Shown: positions 16,267 through 24,622 of the stretch, one piece after another | How the letters are laid out: each line of letters starts with the position of its first letter | Position numbering within the stretch: position 1 is the first letter of the stretch | Assembly (NCBI RefSeq): GCF_013410035.1 | Contig: NZ_JACCBW010000001.1 | Span: 930,001 to 994,000 of the forward strand | DNA: 64,000 nt | Source of the DNA: Nocardioides cavernae | Lineage (GTDB): Bacteria; Actinomycetota; Actinomycetes; Propionibacteriales; Nocardioidaceae | Reading direction: 5' to 3' | Notes under the pieces: model-generated | The model's input: only the letters and a program-made list of their open reading frames with translations | Database searches by the model: none | What the model was told of the DNA's origin: nothing | Made by a program: the position numbers and the translations under genes

Positions 16267-17140
16267 GACCGCCGTCGCCGGACGCTGCCGGCGCACTCGC
16301 CAGCACGTCCCGAAGCGCGCGCATCGCGGCCTCGGCCCGCACCCGCGCCGGGCTCCCGGCGAGCGCGCGCGTCGGCGCCTCGACGACGAGCGGGCTCCTC
16401 GCGGGAAGCGCGGCGAGCAGGGCACGCAGCGGGAGCGCGCCCTCTCCCGGCAGCACCCGCCCGTGCACGGCCTCGTCCAGCAGGTCGAGGGTGGTGTCGG
16501 CGGCTGCGTCGCACAGCTGGGCGTAGGGGAACAGGTCCGGTCCGTGCACCCGCACCGCGTCCGCGACCGCCCGCGGCGGGTCGCCCATCCGTGCGAGGTG
16601 CAGGGCGTCGACGAGCACGCCGGCCCCGGCCGGCTCGGCGGTGGCGATCGCCTCGGCCAGGCTGCGGCAGCGCGTGAAGCGCATGGGCTCCAGGCACGGC
16701 CGTACGCCGCTCCCGGCGGCCCGGGCCACCACCCGGTCCAGCAGGTCGGTCGCCGCGTCGCGGTCGAGCGCACGGTTGACCGCGAGCAGGTGGCGGGCGC
16801 CGAGGACGTGCGCGGCCTCAACCACCGACGCGACGTGGTCGTCGTCGAGCCCCGGCTCGAGGCGCAGCACTTCCACGTCGACGACACCGGTGCCGGAGTC
16901 GTCGAGGACGCGGCGCAGCCGGGCGCACCGCCGGAGGTCGAGCGCGAGGTCGGCCCGCACGGGGGACGTGCTGCCCGTGACGCGGAGCGAGACGGCACCG
17001 AACCCGGCTGCGGACGCCTCGGCGACGTGCGTCTCCGGGTCCTCGTCGAGGAAGGCGAGGCAGGCGAGGGCGAGGAGGCGGCCCCCGGTGCCCTCGCCCG
17101 CCGCGCCGTACGCCCCCGGCTCCGTCACCGGGTCCGTCAC
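16256..17140 (-). CDS. Sugar phosphate isomerase/epimerase-like TIM-barrel protein
   Basis: A 294-residue protein that resembles the AP-endonuclease-2/xylose-isomerase-like TIM barrels. It contains CLEPMRFTRCRSLAEAI and GVLVDALHLARMGDPP, which look like the metal-site strands (Glu, Asp and His) of that fold. GTG 17140 overlaps the stop of the flavoprotein gene by four bases. It is the last gene of the operon that starts at 23724. Members isomerise or epimerise sugars and inositols or open rings; the role here is not known. Confidence 0.7.
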   Translation of the reverse strand: MTDPVTEPGAYGAAGEGTGGRLLALACLAFLDEDPETHVAEASAAGFGAVSLRVTGSTSPVRADLALDLRRCARLRRVLDDSGTGVVDVEVLRLEPGLDDDHVASVVEAAHVLGARHLLAVNRALDRDAATDLLDRVVARAAGSGVRPCLEPMRFTRCRSLAEAIATAEPAGAGVLVDALHLARMGDPPRAVADAVRVHGPDLFPYAQLCDAAADTTLDLLDEAVHGRVLPGEGALPLRALLAALPARSPLVVEAPTRALAGSPARVRAEAAMRALRDVLASAPAASGDGGLRG

Positions 17141-18549
17141 CGGGGGCGGGCGCGTGCGGCCTCGCGGCCGGCGATCCGCCCGAAGATCGCCCCGTTGGCG
17201 ATGCTGCCGCCGCTGCCGACGTAGACCTCGCCCATGGGGCCTCCGCTGGACTCGCCCGCGGCCCAGAGGCCGGGCACGACGTCGCCGCGTCCGTCGAGGA
17301 CCCGGGCGCGGTCGTCGATGCGCAGGCCGGTCCCGGTCCAGCAGAGGGTGGCGAGCCGGACCTCCGCGCCGTGGAACGGCGGGTGGAGAAGGGGCCGCAG
17401 GTAGGCCGGGCCCTTGCCCCACCTGTCGACGCCGCGGTCGGCACCCTCGTTGTAGTGCCGCACGGTGTCGGAGAGTGCGACGGGATCGATGCCGAGCGCC
17501 GTGGCCACCTCCTCCACCGTGTCGCCGCGGGCGATGCGACCGGCCTCGACCTGCTCGGCGATCATCGCCGGGTTCCAGTTGGGGCTGCGCCGGTCGGGGT
17601 CCTCGGGATAGGTCTGCCGGTAGGCGGACGTCCCGGTCAGCTCCTCGTCGACCGCCTGCCGGTCGAACACGAAGAAGGCGCGGCCTCCGTGCGCGCCCAG
17701 GGCACGGTCGAGGATGCCGTAGGGGGCGGACTCGTCGACGAAGCGTCGACCCTCGCGGTCCACGAGGACCTGCCAGCCGGGGATGTAGGACTCCAGGGTC
17801 TGCGCGAAGCCGGGGTGCAGCAGGCGCAAGCCCACCACGCCGGTGATGTCAGCGCCGACCTGCTCGGCGAACGCGAGGTGGTCCCCGCGGGCGCCGTCGC
17901 TGCCGATGTACCAGTGCCAGGACCCCGCCTCCGCCATCTGCTCGGGGAAGCACTGCTCCAGTCGTTCGCGGCTGGCGCCGATCCCGCCGGACGCGACGAC
18001 GACGGCGTCCGCGGTGATGACCTGGTCGCCGACGGCCACGCCGCACACCCGCTCGTCCCGCACGAGCAGGCGGGTCACGCGCTGGTCGAGGACGATGTCG
18101 ACGCCGGCGTCGCGAGCCGCGCGGTGCAGCGCGGCGACCAGGCCCTCGCCGCCGCCGACGACCGCCACGCACCGCGGCGTGTTCTCGCTGCCGCCGCGGA
18201 CGAGCCCCGGGTGGTAGCGGACCCCGTGGTCCTCGATCCAGTCGAGGGTCTCGCCCGACGCGGCGGTCATCGCCCGCACGACTCCCCCGGGCAGCCGCCA
18301 CTCGTTGGCGTTCATGTAGTCGTTGTAGTAGGCGTCCGCGTCGTCCTCCACGCCGGCGCGGGACTGGGCGCGCGACCCGGCCCCCATGACAATCCCCGTG
18401 GACAGCCGGGTGGACCCGCCCACGACGCGCTCGGCCTCCAGGACCACGACCCGCTCGGCGCCCGCCTCGCGCGCGCTGAGGGCGGCCGAGAGTCCGGCGA
18501 CGCCGGAGCCGATGACCAGGACGTCGACGTCCACGGTGCTGTCGTCCAT
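17137..18549 (-). CDS. FAD-dependent oxidoreductase, fumarate reductase/ketosteroid dehydrogenase superfamily
   Basis: A 470-residue flavoprotein. The N-terminus has the Rossmann motif IGSGVAGLSAALSAREAG and GGSTRLSTGIVMGAGS, the flavin-binding pattern of the FRD/KstD group. The C-terminal AGESSGGPMGEVYVGSGGSI closes the FAD site. It probably inserts or reduces a carbon-carbon double bond next to a carbonyl. The ATG overlaps the stop of the VOC gene (TGATG). No other steroid-ring genes are close enough to call it KstD. Confidence 0.87.
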   Translation of the reverse strand: MDDSTVDVDVLVIGSGVAGLSAALSAREAGAERVVVLEAERVVGGSTRLSTGIVMGAGSRAQSRAGVEDDADAYYNDYMNANEWRLPGGVVRAMTAASGETLDWIEDHGVRYHPGLVRGGSENTPRCVAVVGGGEGLVAALHRAARDAGVDIVLDQRVTRLLVRDERVCGVAVGDQVITADAVVVASGGIGASRERLEQCFPEQMAEAGSWHWYIGSDGARGDHLAFAEQVGADITGVVGLRLLHPGFAQTLESYIPGWQVLVDREGRRFVDESAPYGILDRALGAHGGRAFFVFDRQAVDEELTGTSAYRQTYPEDPDRRSPNWNPAMIAEQVEAGRIARGDTVEEVATALGIDPVALSDTVRHYNEGADRGVDRWGKGPAYLRPLLHPPFHGAEVRLATLCWTGTGLRIDDRARVLDGRGDVVPGLWAAGESSGGPMGEVYVGSGGSIANGAIFGRIAGREAARARPR

Positions 18550-19067
18550 CAGCGGCGCTCCCGGATGACGTCGCTCCCGTCCCAGCCCACCGCGGCGTCG
18601 CGGACCTTGCCGTAGAGCCGCGACATGTAGGGCGTCTCCTCGTAGATCTCGACGAGGTGGCCGTGGTCCGGGCCCGGGTCGAGGAAGATGAAGCGCACCT
18701 CTTGGGACTGTGCGTCCATCACCACGCGCGCGCCGGCGGCGACCAGCTGGTCGCGCGCCTGCTCGAGGTCGTCGACGAAGCACGCGACGTGGTGGATCCC
18801 CGTGCCGTTGCGGCGCATGTCCTCCTCGAGCGCCGGAGGGGCGAGGTCGTGGTGGTGCACGAGCTCGACCATGACGTTGCCCCACTGGCCCAGCGCGCAG
18901 GAGTGGTCGAAGACCGCCTCCTCCCCGTCGACGGTCACGTGCGACATCGGGACGTGGTCGCGGACGAAAAAGGGCCCGGCGCCGTAGCGCTCGTGCCACT
19001 CCCGCGCGGCTGCCCGCACGTCGGTGGTCGCGTAGGCGACCTGCACCACCCTGAGCTGTTGCAGCAC
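18549..19067 (-). CDS. VOC family protein (glyoxalase/extradiol dioxygenase fold)
   Basis: A 172-residue protein with two VOC half-domains. The first starts VVQVAYATTDVRAAAREWHERYG and the second GTGIHHVACFVDDLEQAR. The likely metal ligands are histidine in GIHHVA and glutamate in HLVEIYEE. GTG 19067 is the likely start. It overlaps the flavoprotein gene and belongs to the eight-gene operon from 23724 down to 16256. It could be an epimerase, isomerase or dioxygenase. Confidence 0.85.
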   Translation of the reverse strand: MLQQLRVVQVAYATTDVRAAAREWHERYGAGPFFVRDHVPMSHVTVDGEEAVFDHSCALGQWGNVMVELVHHHDLAPPALEEDMRRNGTGIHHVACFVDDLEQARDQLVAAGARVVMDAQSQEVRFIFLDPGPDHGHLVEIYEETPYMSRLYGKVRDAAVGWDGSDVIRERR

Positions 19068-19093
19068 GTCGTCTCGTCCTCTCAGTCGCGTCG

Positions 19094-20020
19094 TCAGCCG
19101 GACGCGGCGTCCAGCGCGGCCAGGTCGTCGGCACCCAGGGTCAGGTCGCGCGTGGCCACCAGGTCCCGGAGCTGCTCGGAGGTCCGGGCGCTCGCGACGG
19201 GGGCAGCCACGGACGGCTGCTCGCGCAGCCAGGCGAGCGAGACGGCGGCGACAGACACTCCGTGCGCGGCCGCCAGGTCGTCGAGCACGGCGAGCACCCG
19301 GCGGCCGCGGTCGTCGAGGTGTCGCTCGGCCGCGCGCGAGCGCACGCTCGCCGCCGTGCCGGTCTCGCGGTACTTGCCCGTGAGGAAGCCCTGGGCCAGG
19401 GAGAAGAACGGCAGGGCCACCAGCCCTCGCTCGGTCAGCAGCGGGCGCACCTCCGACTCGAACGGCTCCCGGTGCACCAGGTTGTAGTGCTCCTGGAAGA
19501 CCTCGAACCGTGCCCACCCGCCGGCGGCGCTGGTGTCGAGCGCCTCGCGCAGGCGGGCCGGGCTGTAGCCGGAGGCGGCCAGCCGGCGGACCTTGCCCTC
19601 ACGCACCAGGGCGTCGAAGGTCTCCATCGTGTCCGCCAGCGGGGTGTCCGGGTCGTCGACGTGCGCGTAGTAGAGGTCGACGTGGTCGGTGCCGAGCCGA
19701 CGCAGGGACGCCTCGAGGGCGGCGCGGATCGTCGCGGGCCGGAGGTCGTCGTGGCCGGGGAGGCGGCCCACCTTGGTGGCGAGGTGGATCTCGTCGCGGT
19801 TGCGGCGCTGCGCCATCCAGCGACCGACGATCTCCTCGGACTCTCCCCCGCTCAGGCCGGGGACGCTCGCCATGTAGGAGTCGGCCGTGTCGACGTGGCG
19901 GCCTCCGGCCTCGACGTAGCCGTCCAGGACGGCGAAGGACTCGGCCTCGCCCGCGGTCCAGCCGAAGACGTTGCCGCCGAGGACGAACGGGTCGCTCGCG
20001 AGGTCGTGGGCCTCAGCCAC
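19094..20020 (-). CDS. Aldo/keto reductase
   Basis: A 308-residue NADPH-dependent carbonyl reductase with the AKR catalytic set: aspartate and tyrosine in HVDTADSYM, lysine in HLATKVGRL and histidine in DLYYAHVDDPDTPL. The barrel ends with the usual cofactor-loop sequence VAAPVASARTSEQLRDL. It overlaps the EthD gene by 8 bases. It belongs to the operon that begins with the acyl-CoA dehydrogenase gene. Confidence 0.92.
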   Translation of the reverse strand: MAEAHDLASDPFVLGGNVFGWTAGEAESFAVLDGYVEAGGRHVDTADSYMASVPGLSGGESEEIVGRWMAQRRNRDEIHLATKVGRLPGHDDLRPATIRAALEASLRRLGTDHVDLYYAHVDDPDTPLADTMETFDALVREGKVRRLAASGYSPARLREALDTSAAGGWARFEVFQEHYNLVHREPFESEVRPLLTERGLVALPFFSLAQGFLTGKYRETGTAASVRSRAAERHLDDRGRRVLAVLDDLAAAHGVSVAAVSLAWLREQPSVAAPVASARTSEQLRDLVATRDLTLGADDLAALDAASG

Positions 20021-20342
20021 GGTCGGCCTCCGGCTCCCAGACCTGCTCCTCGGCCAGGAGCCAGGACACGTCGCCCGCGAAGACCGTCTGGTGCTCGTTG
20101 GCGGTGACGCCGGCCGGCGAGGCGAAGGCGGCGTGGAGCGCGGGCTTGTCGTCGAACCAGACCTCGGCGACGCCGTCGTACGGCCAGGCGCGCGTGGCGC
20201 CCTGATGGGCGAGGTTCTGCTCGTACCGGCGCACGCCCGGCATCGCCAGCACGAGCGGCGCGTGCTCCTCTCGCCACAGCCGGGCGAACTCCGCGAAGTC
20301 CAGGCCCTCCTTGCGCCGCACCATCGCGACGAACTTCACCAT
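20013..20342 (-). CDS. EthD-domain protein
   Basis: A 109-residue small ferredoxin-fold protein of the EthD family. It carries AMVRRKEGLDFAEFARLWREEHAPL and GVRRYEQNLAHQG, similar in layout to the N-terminal domain fused to the ligase at 10795-12948. The ATG 20342 is chosen over an upstream start because it overlaps the VOC stop (TGATG). The function of EthD is not settled; it was named from an ethyl tert-butyl ether degradation cluster. It lies two genes from the second acyl-CoA ligase. Confidence 0.85.
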   Translation of the reverse strand: MVKFVAMVRRKEGLDFAEFARLWREEHAPLVLAMPGVRRYEQNLAHQGATRAWPYDGVAEVWFDDKPALHAAFASPAGVTANEHQTVFAGDVSWLLAEEQVWEPEADRG

Positions 20343-20881
20343 CAGGTCGTCTCCTTCCACTGGGGCCGGTTGCCGACCCAGACCAGGCGCCCGGCCACGA
20401 CGTCGTCCGCCGTCGCGCCGTCAGGCAGCATCGGCCGGGTCCAGTCGAGGGTCGAGGCGGCCAGCTGGACCAGCGCGCCGAACCCGCTGGACGGGCGGAC
20501 GTAGGTCTCCGACCAGGTCTCGCGGTCGGTGCGGGTCCCGGTCGTCCCGATCCCCGCCGCCTCGAGGCAACGAGCGGCGTCCTCGACGTCGTCGACGAAG
20601 CACGTCACGTGGTGCAGGCCCTCACCGTGCTTGTCGAGGTAGGCGTGCAGGTAGGACTGCTCGTCGAGCGGGGTGAGCAGCTCGATCTTCACGCCGGGCG
20701 GGAAGCGCACCTGCATGGTCCGGATGCCCACGTCGGGCTCGTCGCCGCCGGCCACCAGCTCACCGCCGAGCAGGTCGAGGTAGAGCCTGCTGGCCGCACC
20801 GAGGTCGCGCACCGCGACGGCCACGTGGTCGAAGCGTCGCACCAGCCCGTCGGCCGGGGCCTCGGGTCGCTCCGCGGTCAC
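20342..20881 (-). CDS. VOC family protein, methylmalonyl-CoA-epimerase-like
   Basis: A 179-residue protein with two VOC half-domains: FDHVAVAVRDLGAASRLYLDLLGG and GEGLHHVTCFVDDVEDA. The layout is close to methylmalonyl-CoA epimerase, and the C-terminal tail (TLDWTRPMLPDG... VVAGRLVWVGN) is shared with the paralogue at 41317-41817. GTG 20881 overlaps the stop of the ligase gene (GTGA). It probably isomerises a CoA-bound or hydroxylated intermediate. Confidence 0.85.
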   Translation of the reverse strand: MTAERPEAPADGLVRRFDHVAVAVRDLGAASRLYLDLLGGELVAGGDEPDVGIRTMQVRFPPGVKIELLTPLDEQSYLHAYLDKHGEGLHHVTCFVDDVEDAARCLEAAGIGTTGTRTDRETWSETYVRPSSGFGALVQLAASTLDWTRPMLPDGATADDVVAGRLVWVGNRPQWKETT

Positions 20882-22515
20882 AGCAGCTCGATGCCGAGCT
20901 CGCCGCAGAGCTCCTCGCGGAGCCGGAACTTCTGGATCTTGGTCGCCGCCATCGGCCACTCCTCGACCACACGGACGTGGTGGGGCAGCTTGAAGTTGGC
21001 GATCTCGCCGCGCAGGAAGCCCACCAGCTCGTCAGCCTCGAGGGACGCGCCGGGCTTGAGCTCGACGAAGGCGGCCGGCACCTCGACCAGTCGCGCGTCG
21101 GGGATGCCGACCACCTGGGCGATGTTGACGGCCGGGTGGCTCTGCAGCACACCCTCGATCTCGACGGCGGCGACGTTCTCGCCCCCGACCTTGAGCATGT
21201 CCTTGAGGCGCCCGAGGTAGGAGATCCGGCCCTCGTCGTCCAGCGCACCGATGTCGCCGCTGTGGAACCAGCCGTCGGCGTCGACCGCCTCGGCGGTCAG
21301 CTCGGGGGCGTTGTGGTAGCCCTCGAACAGCGAGTAGCCGCGTACGCAGAGCTCACCGCGCTCGCCCGTCGGGACCGGCAGGTTGGTCGCGGGGTCGACC
21401 ACGCGCACCTCGATGCCGGGGAACGGAGGTCCGCAGGTGTCGGTCCGGTCGGCGAGGCTGTCGGACGGGACGCTGAAGGAGACGCACCCGCCGGCCTCCG
21501 TGGAGCCGTACGCCGTCACCAGCGCGGCGTCCGGCCAGAGGTCCTGGAGCTGCCGGAGCGTCGCGGGCGGCGCCACGTTGTTGACCACGCGCACGCGGCT
21601 CCAGTCGACGTCGCCGAAGGTCGGGTGGTTCGCGAGCGCCTGCGTGATCGTCGGGAAGGTCGGATAGACGTGGGTGACCACCTCCGCGCCCATGAGGGCG
21701 AGGGCGGCGCCGGCCTCGAAGTGCTCCATCGAGATGAAGGTCGCGCCCACGGCCGTGCAGGCGACGAGCGGGAGCACAGACGACATGTGGAACATCGGCA
21801 GCGGGTCCCAGAACTTGTCGTCGACCTGCACGTCGAGGCGTTGGCCGACGGCGATGCCGTTGCGCACGACCATCTCGTGGGAGAGGGCGCAGCCCTTGGG
21901 ACGCGCGGTCGTGCCGGAGGTGTACATCATCATCCCGACGGCCCGGATCGGCACCTGGCGGCGCAGCCGGTGCACCTCCTCGGGCGTCACGTCCTCCGCT
22001 CGGGCGTGGAAGGCGTCCCTGCTGGTGTACGCCGGCGCGTCGCCGTGCGAGAGGACGACGACCGCCTCGAGGGCGGGCGCCGAGGCCAGCGGGAAGGCGT
22101 CGGGCTGCTGGGGGTCGAGGTCGCCGAACGCCGCCTCGAGCCGTTCGGTCATCCCGAACGGCTGGCCCTCCTGGTCGCCCGTCACCAGCACCTTGAGTCC
22201 GGCGTCGATGACGACGTGGCGCAGGTCGCCGCCCTGGTAGCGGGCGTTGATGAGCACGGCGACGGCACCGAGCATGGTGATCCCGAAGGTGATCCGCGCG
22301 TAGTCGGCGCAGTTCGCCATCAGCACGCCGACGTGGTCGCCGGGACCGACGCCCATGCCGCGCAGGGCACGGGCCGCCAGCTCGGCGTCGTCGGCCAGCT
22401 CGGCGTAGGTCAGGCGCTCGTGCGGGAAGACGACGGCCTCGGTCTCGGGCCACAGCGCGGCACCCCGAACGGGCAGGTCGCCGAACGGGATGGCCTCGCC
22501 CCAGGTCCTCGTCAT
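20878..22515 (-). CDS. Acyl-CoA ligase (AMP-forming)
   Basis: A 545-residue ANL-superfamily ligase of normal length with no EthD extension. It has MMYTSGTTARPKG, AYGSTEAGG, YLGRLKDMLKVGGENV and the catalytic lysine in ATKIQKFRLREE. It should convert a carboxylic acid to its CoA thioester through an acyl-AMP. It is close to the ligase half of 10795-12948 (both share WDPLPMFHM/WDPLPLFHM and LKDMLKVGGENVAA). It is second in the operon, 45 bases below the acyl-CoA dehydrogenase gene. Confidence 0.95.
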   Translation of the reverse strand: MTRTWGEAIPFGDLPVRGAALWPETEAVVFPHERLTYAELADDAELAARALRGMGVGPGDHVGVLMANCADYARITFGITMLGAVAVLINARYQGGDLRHVVIDAGLKVLVTGDQEGQPFGMTERLEAAFGDLDPQQPDAFPLASAPALEAVVVLSHGDAPAYTSRDAFHARAEDVTPEEVHRLRRQVPIRAVGMMMYTSGTTARPKGCALSHEMVVRNGIAVGQRLDVQVDDKFWDPLPMFHMSSVLPLVACTAVGATFISMEHFEAGAALALMGAEVVTHVYPTFPTITQALANHPTFGDVDWSRVRVVNNVAPPATLRQLQDLWPDAALVTAYGSTEAGGCVSFSVPSDSLADRTDTCGPPFPGIEVRVVDPATNLPVPTGERGELCVRGYSLFEGYHNAPELTAEAVDADGWFHSGDIGALDDEGRISYLGRLKDMLKVGGENVAAVEIEGVLQSHPAVNIAQVVGIPDARLVEVPAAFVELKPGASLEADELVGFLRGEIANFKLPHHVRVVEEWPMAATKIQKFRLREELCGELGIELL

Positions 22516-22560
22516 CGCCTCGTCCTCCTCGTCAGGTCTCAGTCTCCGCCAGGGCCCCCG

Positions 22561-23724
22561 TCAGAAGGACCGCGGCAGGCCGGCCATCTCCGCGATGGAG
22601 TTGCGCGCCATCTCGTTGGCGATGGGTCCGATCTTGTAGAGCCGGGCGTCGCGCCAGTAGCGCTGCATCTGCGTCTCGAGGGCGTAGCCCATGCCGCCGA
22701 ACATCTGGATCCCGTGGTCGGCCGCGGAGACGGCGCCCTCGGAGGCCACGACCTTGGCCATGTTGGCCTCCATGCCGCACTCGAGGCCCTGCGACTGGCG
22801 CCAGGCCGCGTTGTAGACGAGCAGCTCGGCGTTCTTCTGCGCGATGAGCATGTCGGCGACGTAGTGCTGCAGCACCTGCATCTGGCCGAGCTTCTTGCCG
22901 AAGACCTCACGCTCGTCGAGGTAGCGCAGCGCCTCCTCGATGACGCCGTCGAGGATGCCGAGGGCCAGCGCTGCCATGATGATCCGCTCGTTGTTGAGCG
23001 TCTTGAGCAGCATGTACCAGGCCTGGCCGGGCTCGCCGAGCACGAGCTCGTCGGGGACGAACACGTCGTCGAGGAAGACCTCGCACGACCCGACGTTCTT
23101 CATGCCGAGCTTGGGGATCTGCCGCGTCTCCAGCCCCGCGGACTCGCGCGGCACGAGAAAGAGGGTGGTGCCCTGTGTCTTCTTGGCCACGTCCTTCTCG
23201 GAGCGGGCCAGGAGCAGCAGGTAGTCGGCCACGTGGGCCTGGGTGGACCAGATCTTCTGGCCGTTGATGCGCCACCCGCCGTCGACCTGCGTGGCGGTGG
23301 TCTTGAGGACGCCGAGCAGGTCGGTGCCGCCAGCGGGCTCGGTCACGGCGATGGCGAACTTCGCCTTGCCGTCAGCGATCTCGGGCAGGAAGCGCTTCTT
23401 CTGCTCCTCGGTGCCGTAGTAGCCGACCGACTTGGCGCCGGCGAAGGCGTTGATGCCCCAGATCCAGGCCTGGCCGCCGAGCGAGCGGGAGAGCTCGCGG
23501 ATGAGGATGACCTGGTCGAGCTCGGTGCCGCCGGAGCCGCCGTACGCCTCGTCGATGGCGATGCCGTGGAACCCGGCCTCGGCCATCTTGTCGAAGAGCT
23601 CGTGCGGGTACTGGAACTCCTGCTTCTCCATCTCCAGCGCGACGTCCTTGGGGCACTCCTTCTCCACCCAGGCGCGCACCATCTTCCGGAACGACTCTTG
23701 CTCTTCGGTCAGTGAGAAGTCCAC
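22561..23724 (-). CDS. Acyl-CoA dehydrogenase, isovaleryl-type catalytic base
   Basis: A 387-residue FAD enzyme. It has VTEPAGGTDL, GQKIWSTQAHVADY and MFGGMGYALETQMQRYWRD. The usual glutamate of YEGT is absent (LYKIGPIANEM). A glutamate occurs instead in NNERIIMAALALGI, the position used in isovaleryl-CoA and long-chain enzymes. GTG 23724 is the start. An operator of the narrow class lies 23 bases upstream. It leads the operon of ligase, VOC, EthD, AKR, VOC, flavoprotein and isomerase-like genes. Confidence 0.93.
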   Translation of the reverse strand: MDFSLTEEQESFRKMVRAWVEKECPKDVALEMEKQEFQYPHELFDKMAEAGFHGIAIDEAYGGSGGTELDQVILIRELSRSLGGQAWIWGINAFAGAKSVGYYGTEEQKKRFLPEIADGKAKFAIAVTEPAGGTDLLGVLKTTATQVDGGWRINGQKIWSTQAHVADYLLLLARSEKDVAKKTQGTTLFLVPRESAGLETRQIPKLGMKNVGSCEVFLDDVFVPDELVLGEPGQAWYMLLKTLNNERIIMAALALGILDGVIEEALRYLDEREVFGKKLGQMQVLQHYVADMLIAQKNAELLVYNAAWRQSQGLECGMEANMAKVVASEGAVSAADHGIQMFGGMGYALETQMQRYWRDARLYKIGPIANEMARNSIAEMAGLPRSF

Positions 23725-23747
23725 CGGTTCCTCCGCATCACAATTCC

Positions 23748-23761
23748 ACCAAACGATTGAT
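23748..23761. promoter_or_regulatory. Operator, narrow class (ACCAAACGATTGAT)
   Basis: A near-palindrome, CAAACGATTG, 23 bases upstream of the acyl-CoA dehydrogenase start on the minus strand. It is paired with a second site at 23815-23828 for the opposite operon. It matches the other narrow-class sites in the region. Confidence 0.75.
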
Positions 23762-23814
23762 TGAAGCCAACACGTCGTGCCGGGGTCGTGTCAAGCGCCC
23801 TGGGACTTCCATCT

Positions 23815-23828
23815 ACCAAACGTTCGGT
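23815..23828. promoter_or_regulatory. Operator, narrow class (ACCAAACGTTCGGT)
   Basis: Palindromic at 12 of 14 positions. It lies 34 bases upstream of the VOC ATG at 23863, before the AAGGAGG ribosome site at 23850-23856. It faces the site at 23748-23761 across 53 bases. Confidence 0.75.
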
Positions 23829-23862
23829 GTAATACTTCCGGCATGACCCAAGGAGGCCCGCG

Positions 23863-24408
23863 ATGACCCGTGTGCACATCGACCACTTCTCGCTCTGCGT
23901 CCGTGACCTGGACCGGGCGATCGACGACTGGAAGGACATCCTCGGCGTGCTGATGCCGGAGATGACCGAGACCATCACCCGCAGCCACGGCTCCTCCGAC
24001 GGGACGGCCATGGTCTGGGCGACCTTCCAGAACCCCGACCCGACCGGCGTCTCGGTCCAGATGTGGGCGCCGGGCGACGCGGACAGCTGGGTGCACAAGG
24101 TGCTCGACAAGCGCGGAGAGTTCGTCCACCACATCGCGTTCCTCAGCGACGACTTCGGCCACACGATGGCCGACTGCCGCGCAGCCGGTCTGCCGGTCCT
24201 GCTCGAGGAGGACAGCAACCCCGACACCATGCCGTGGCTGAAGTGGAACTTCCTGCCCGAGGAGAAGGCGCACGGCGTCCTCATCGAGCTGGCGACCCGC
24301 TACCAGGTCGGGGGCGACAAGTGGCTCCCCCACCCGGGCAACGCGGAGAACGCCGACCTTCAACGCGAGCTCGCCGGCCGCTACTACGTCGAGGGGGAGC
24401 AGTCATGA
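23863..24408 (+). CDS. VOC family protein
   Basis: A 181-residue protein with a VOC fold: HIDHFSLCVRDLDRAIDDWKD at the start, then VHHIAFLSDDFGHTMADC as the second half, and HGVLIELATRY carrying the glutamate ligand. ATG 23863 follows a strong AAGGAGG site. It is the first gene of the operon with ferredoxin and ferredoxin reductase and overlaps the ferredoxin start (ATGA). That placement suggests it works in an oxidation step, perhaps with a P450. Confidence 0.87.
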   Translation: MTRVHIDHFSLCVRDLDRAIDDWKDILGVLMPEMTETITRSHGSSDGTAMVWATFQNPDPTGVSVQMWAPGDADSWVHKVLDKRGEFVHHIAFLSDDFGHTMADCRAAGLPVLLEEDSNPDTMPWLKWNFLPEEKAHGVLIELATRYQVGGDKWLPHPGNAENADLQRELAGRYYVEGEQS

Positions 24409-24593
24409 GGGTCGACGTCGACATGGACGTCTGCCAGAACTACGGGCAGTGCGTCTTCGCCGCACCCGAGGTCTTCGACCTCGACGACGCCGGCGACCTC
24501 GTCTACCAGGGCGAGGTCGACGACGCGTCCCGCACGGACGTCGAGGCGGCCGTGATGGCCTGCCCCGTCCAGGCCATCGCCATCCCCGACTGA
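24405..24593 (+). CDS. [3Fe-4S] ferredoxin of the P450-partner type
   Basis: A 62-residue ferredoxin. The cluster pattern is CQNYGQC followed by ACPVQAI, so the usual second cysteine of a 4Fe cluster is replaced by tyrosine, as in ferredoxins that serve bacterial P450s. ATG 24405 overlaps the VOC stop. The ferredoxin reductase gene follows 29 bases later. Likely partners are the P450s at 26637-27872 and 41810-43171. Confidence 0.93.
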   Translation: MRVDVDMDVCQNYGQCVFAAPEVFDLDDAGDLVYQGEVDDASRTDVEAAVMACPVQAIAIPD

Positions 24594-24622
24594 CCCCGAC
24601 TGAACCACCACAGGAGCACGCC

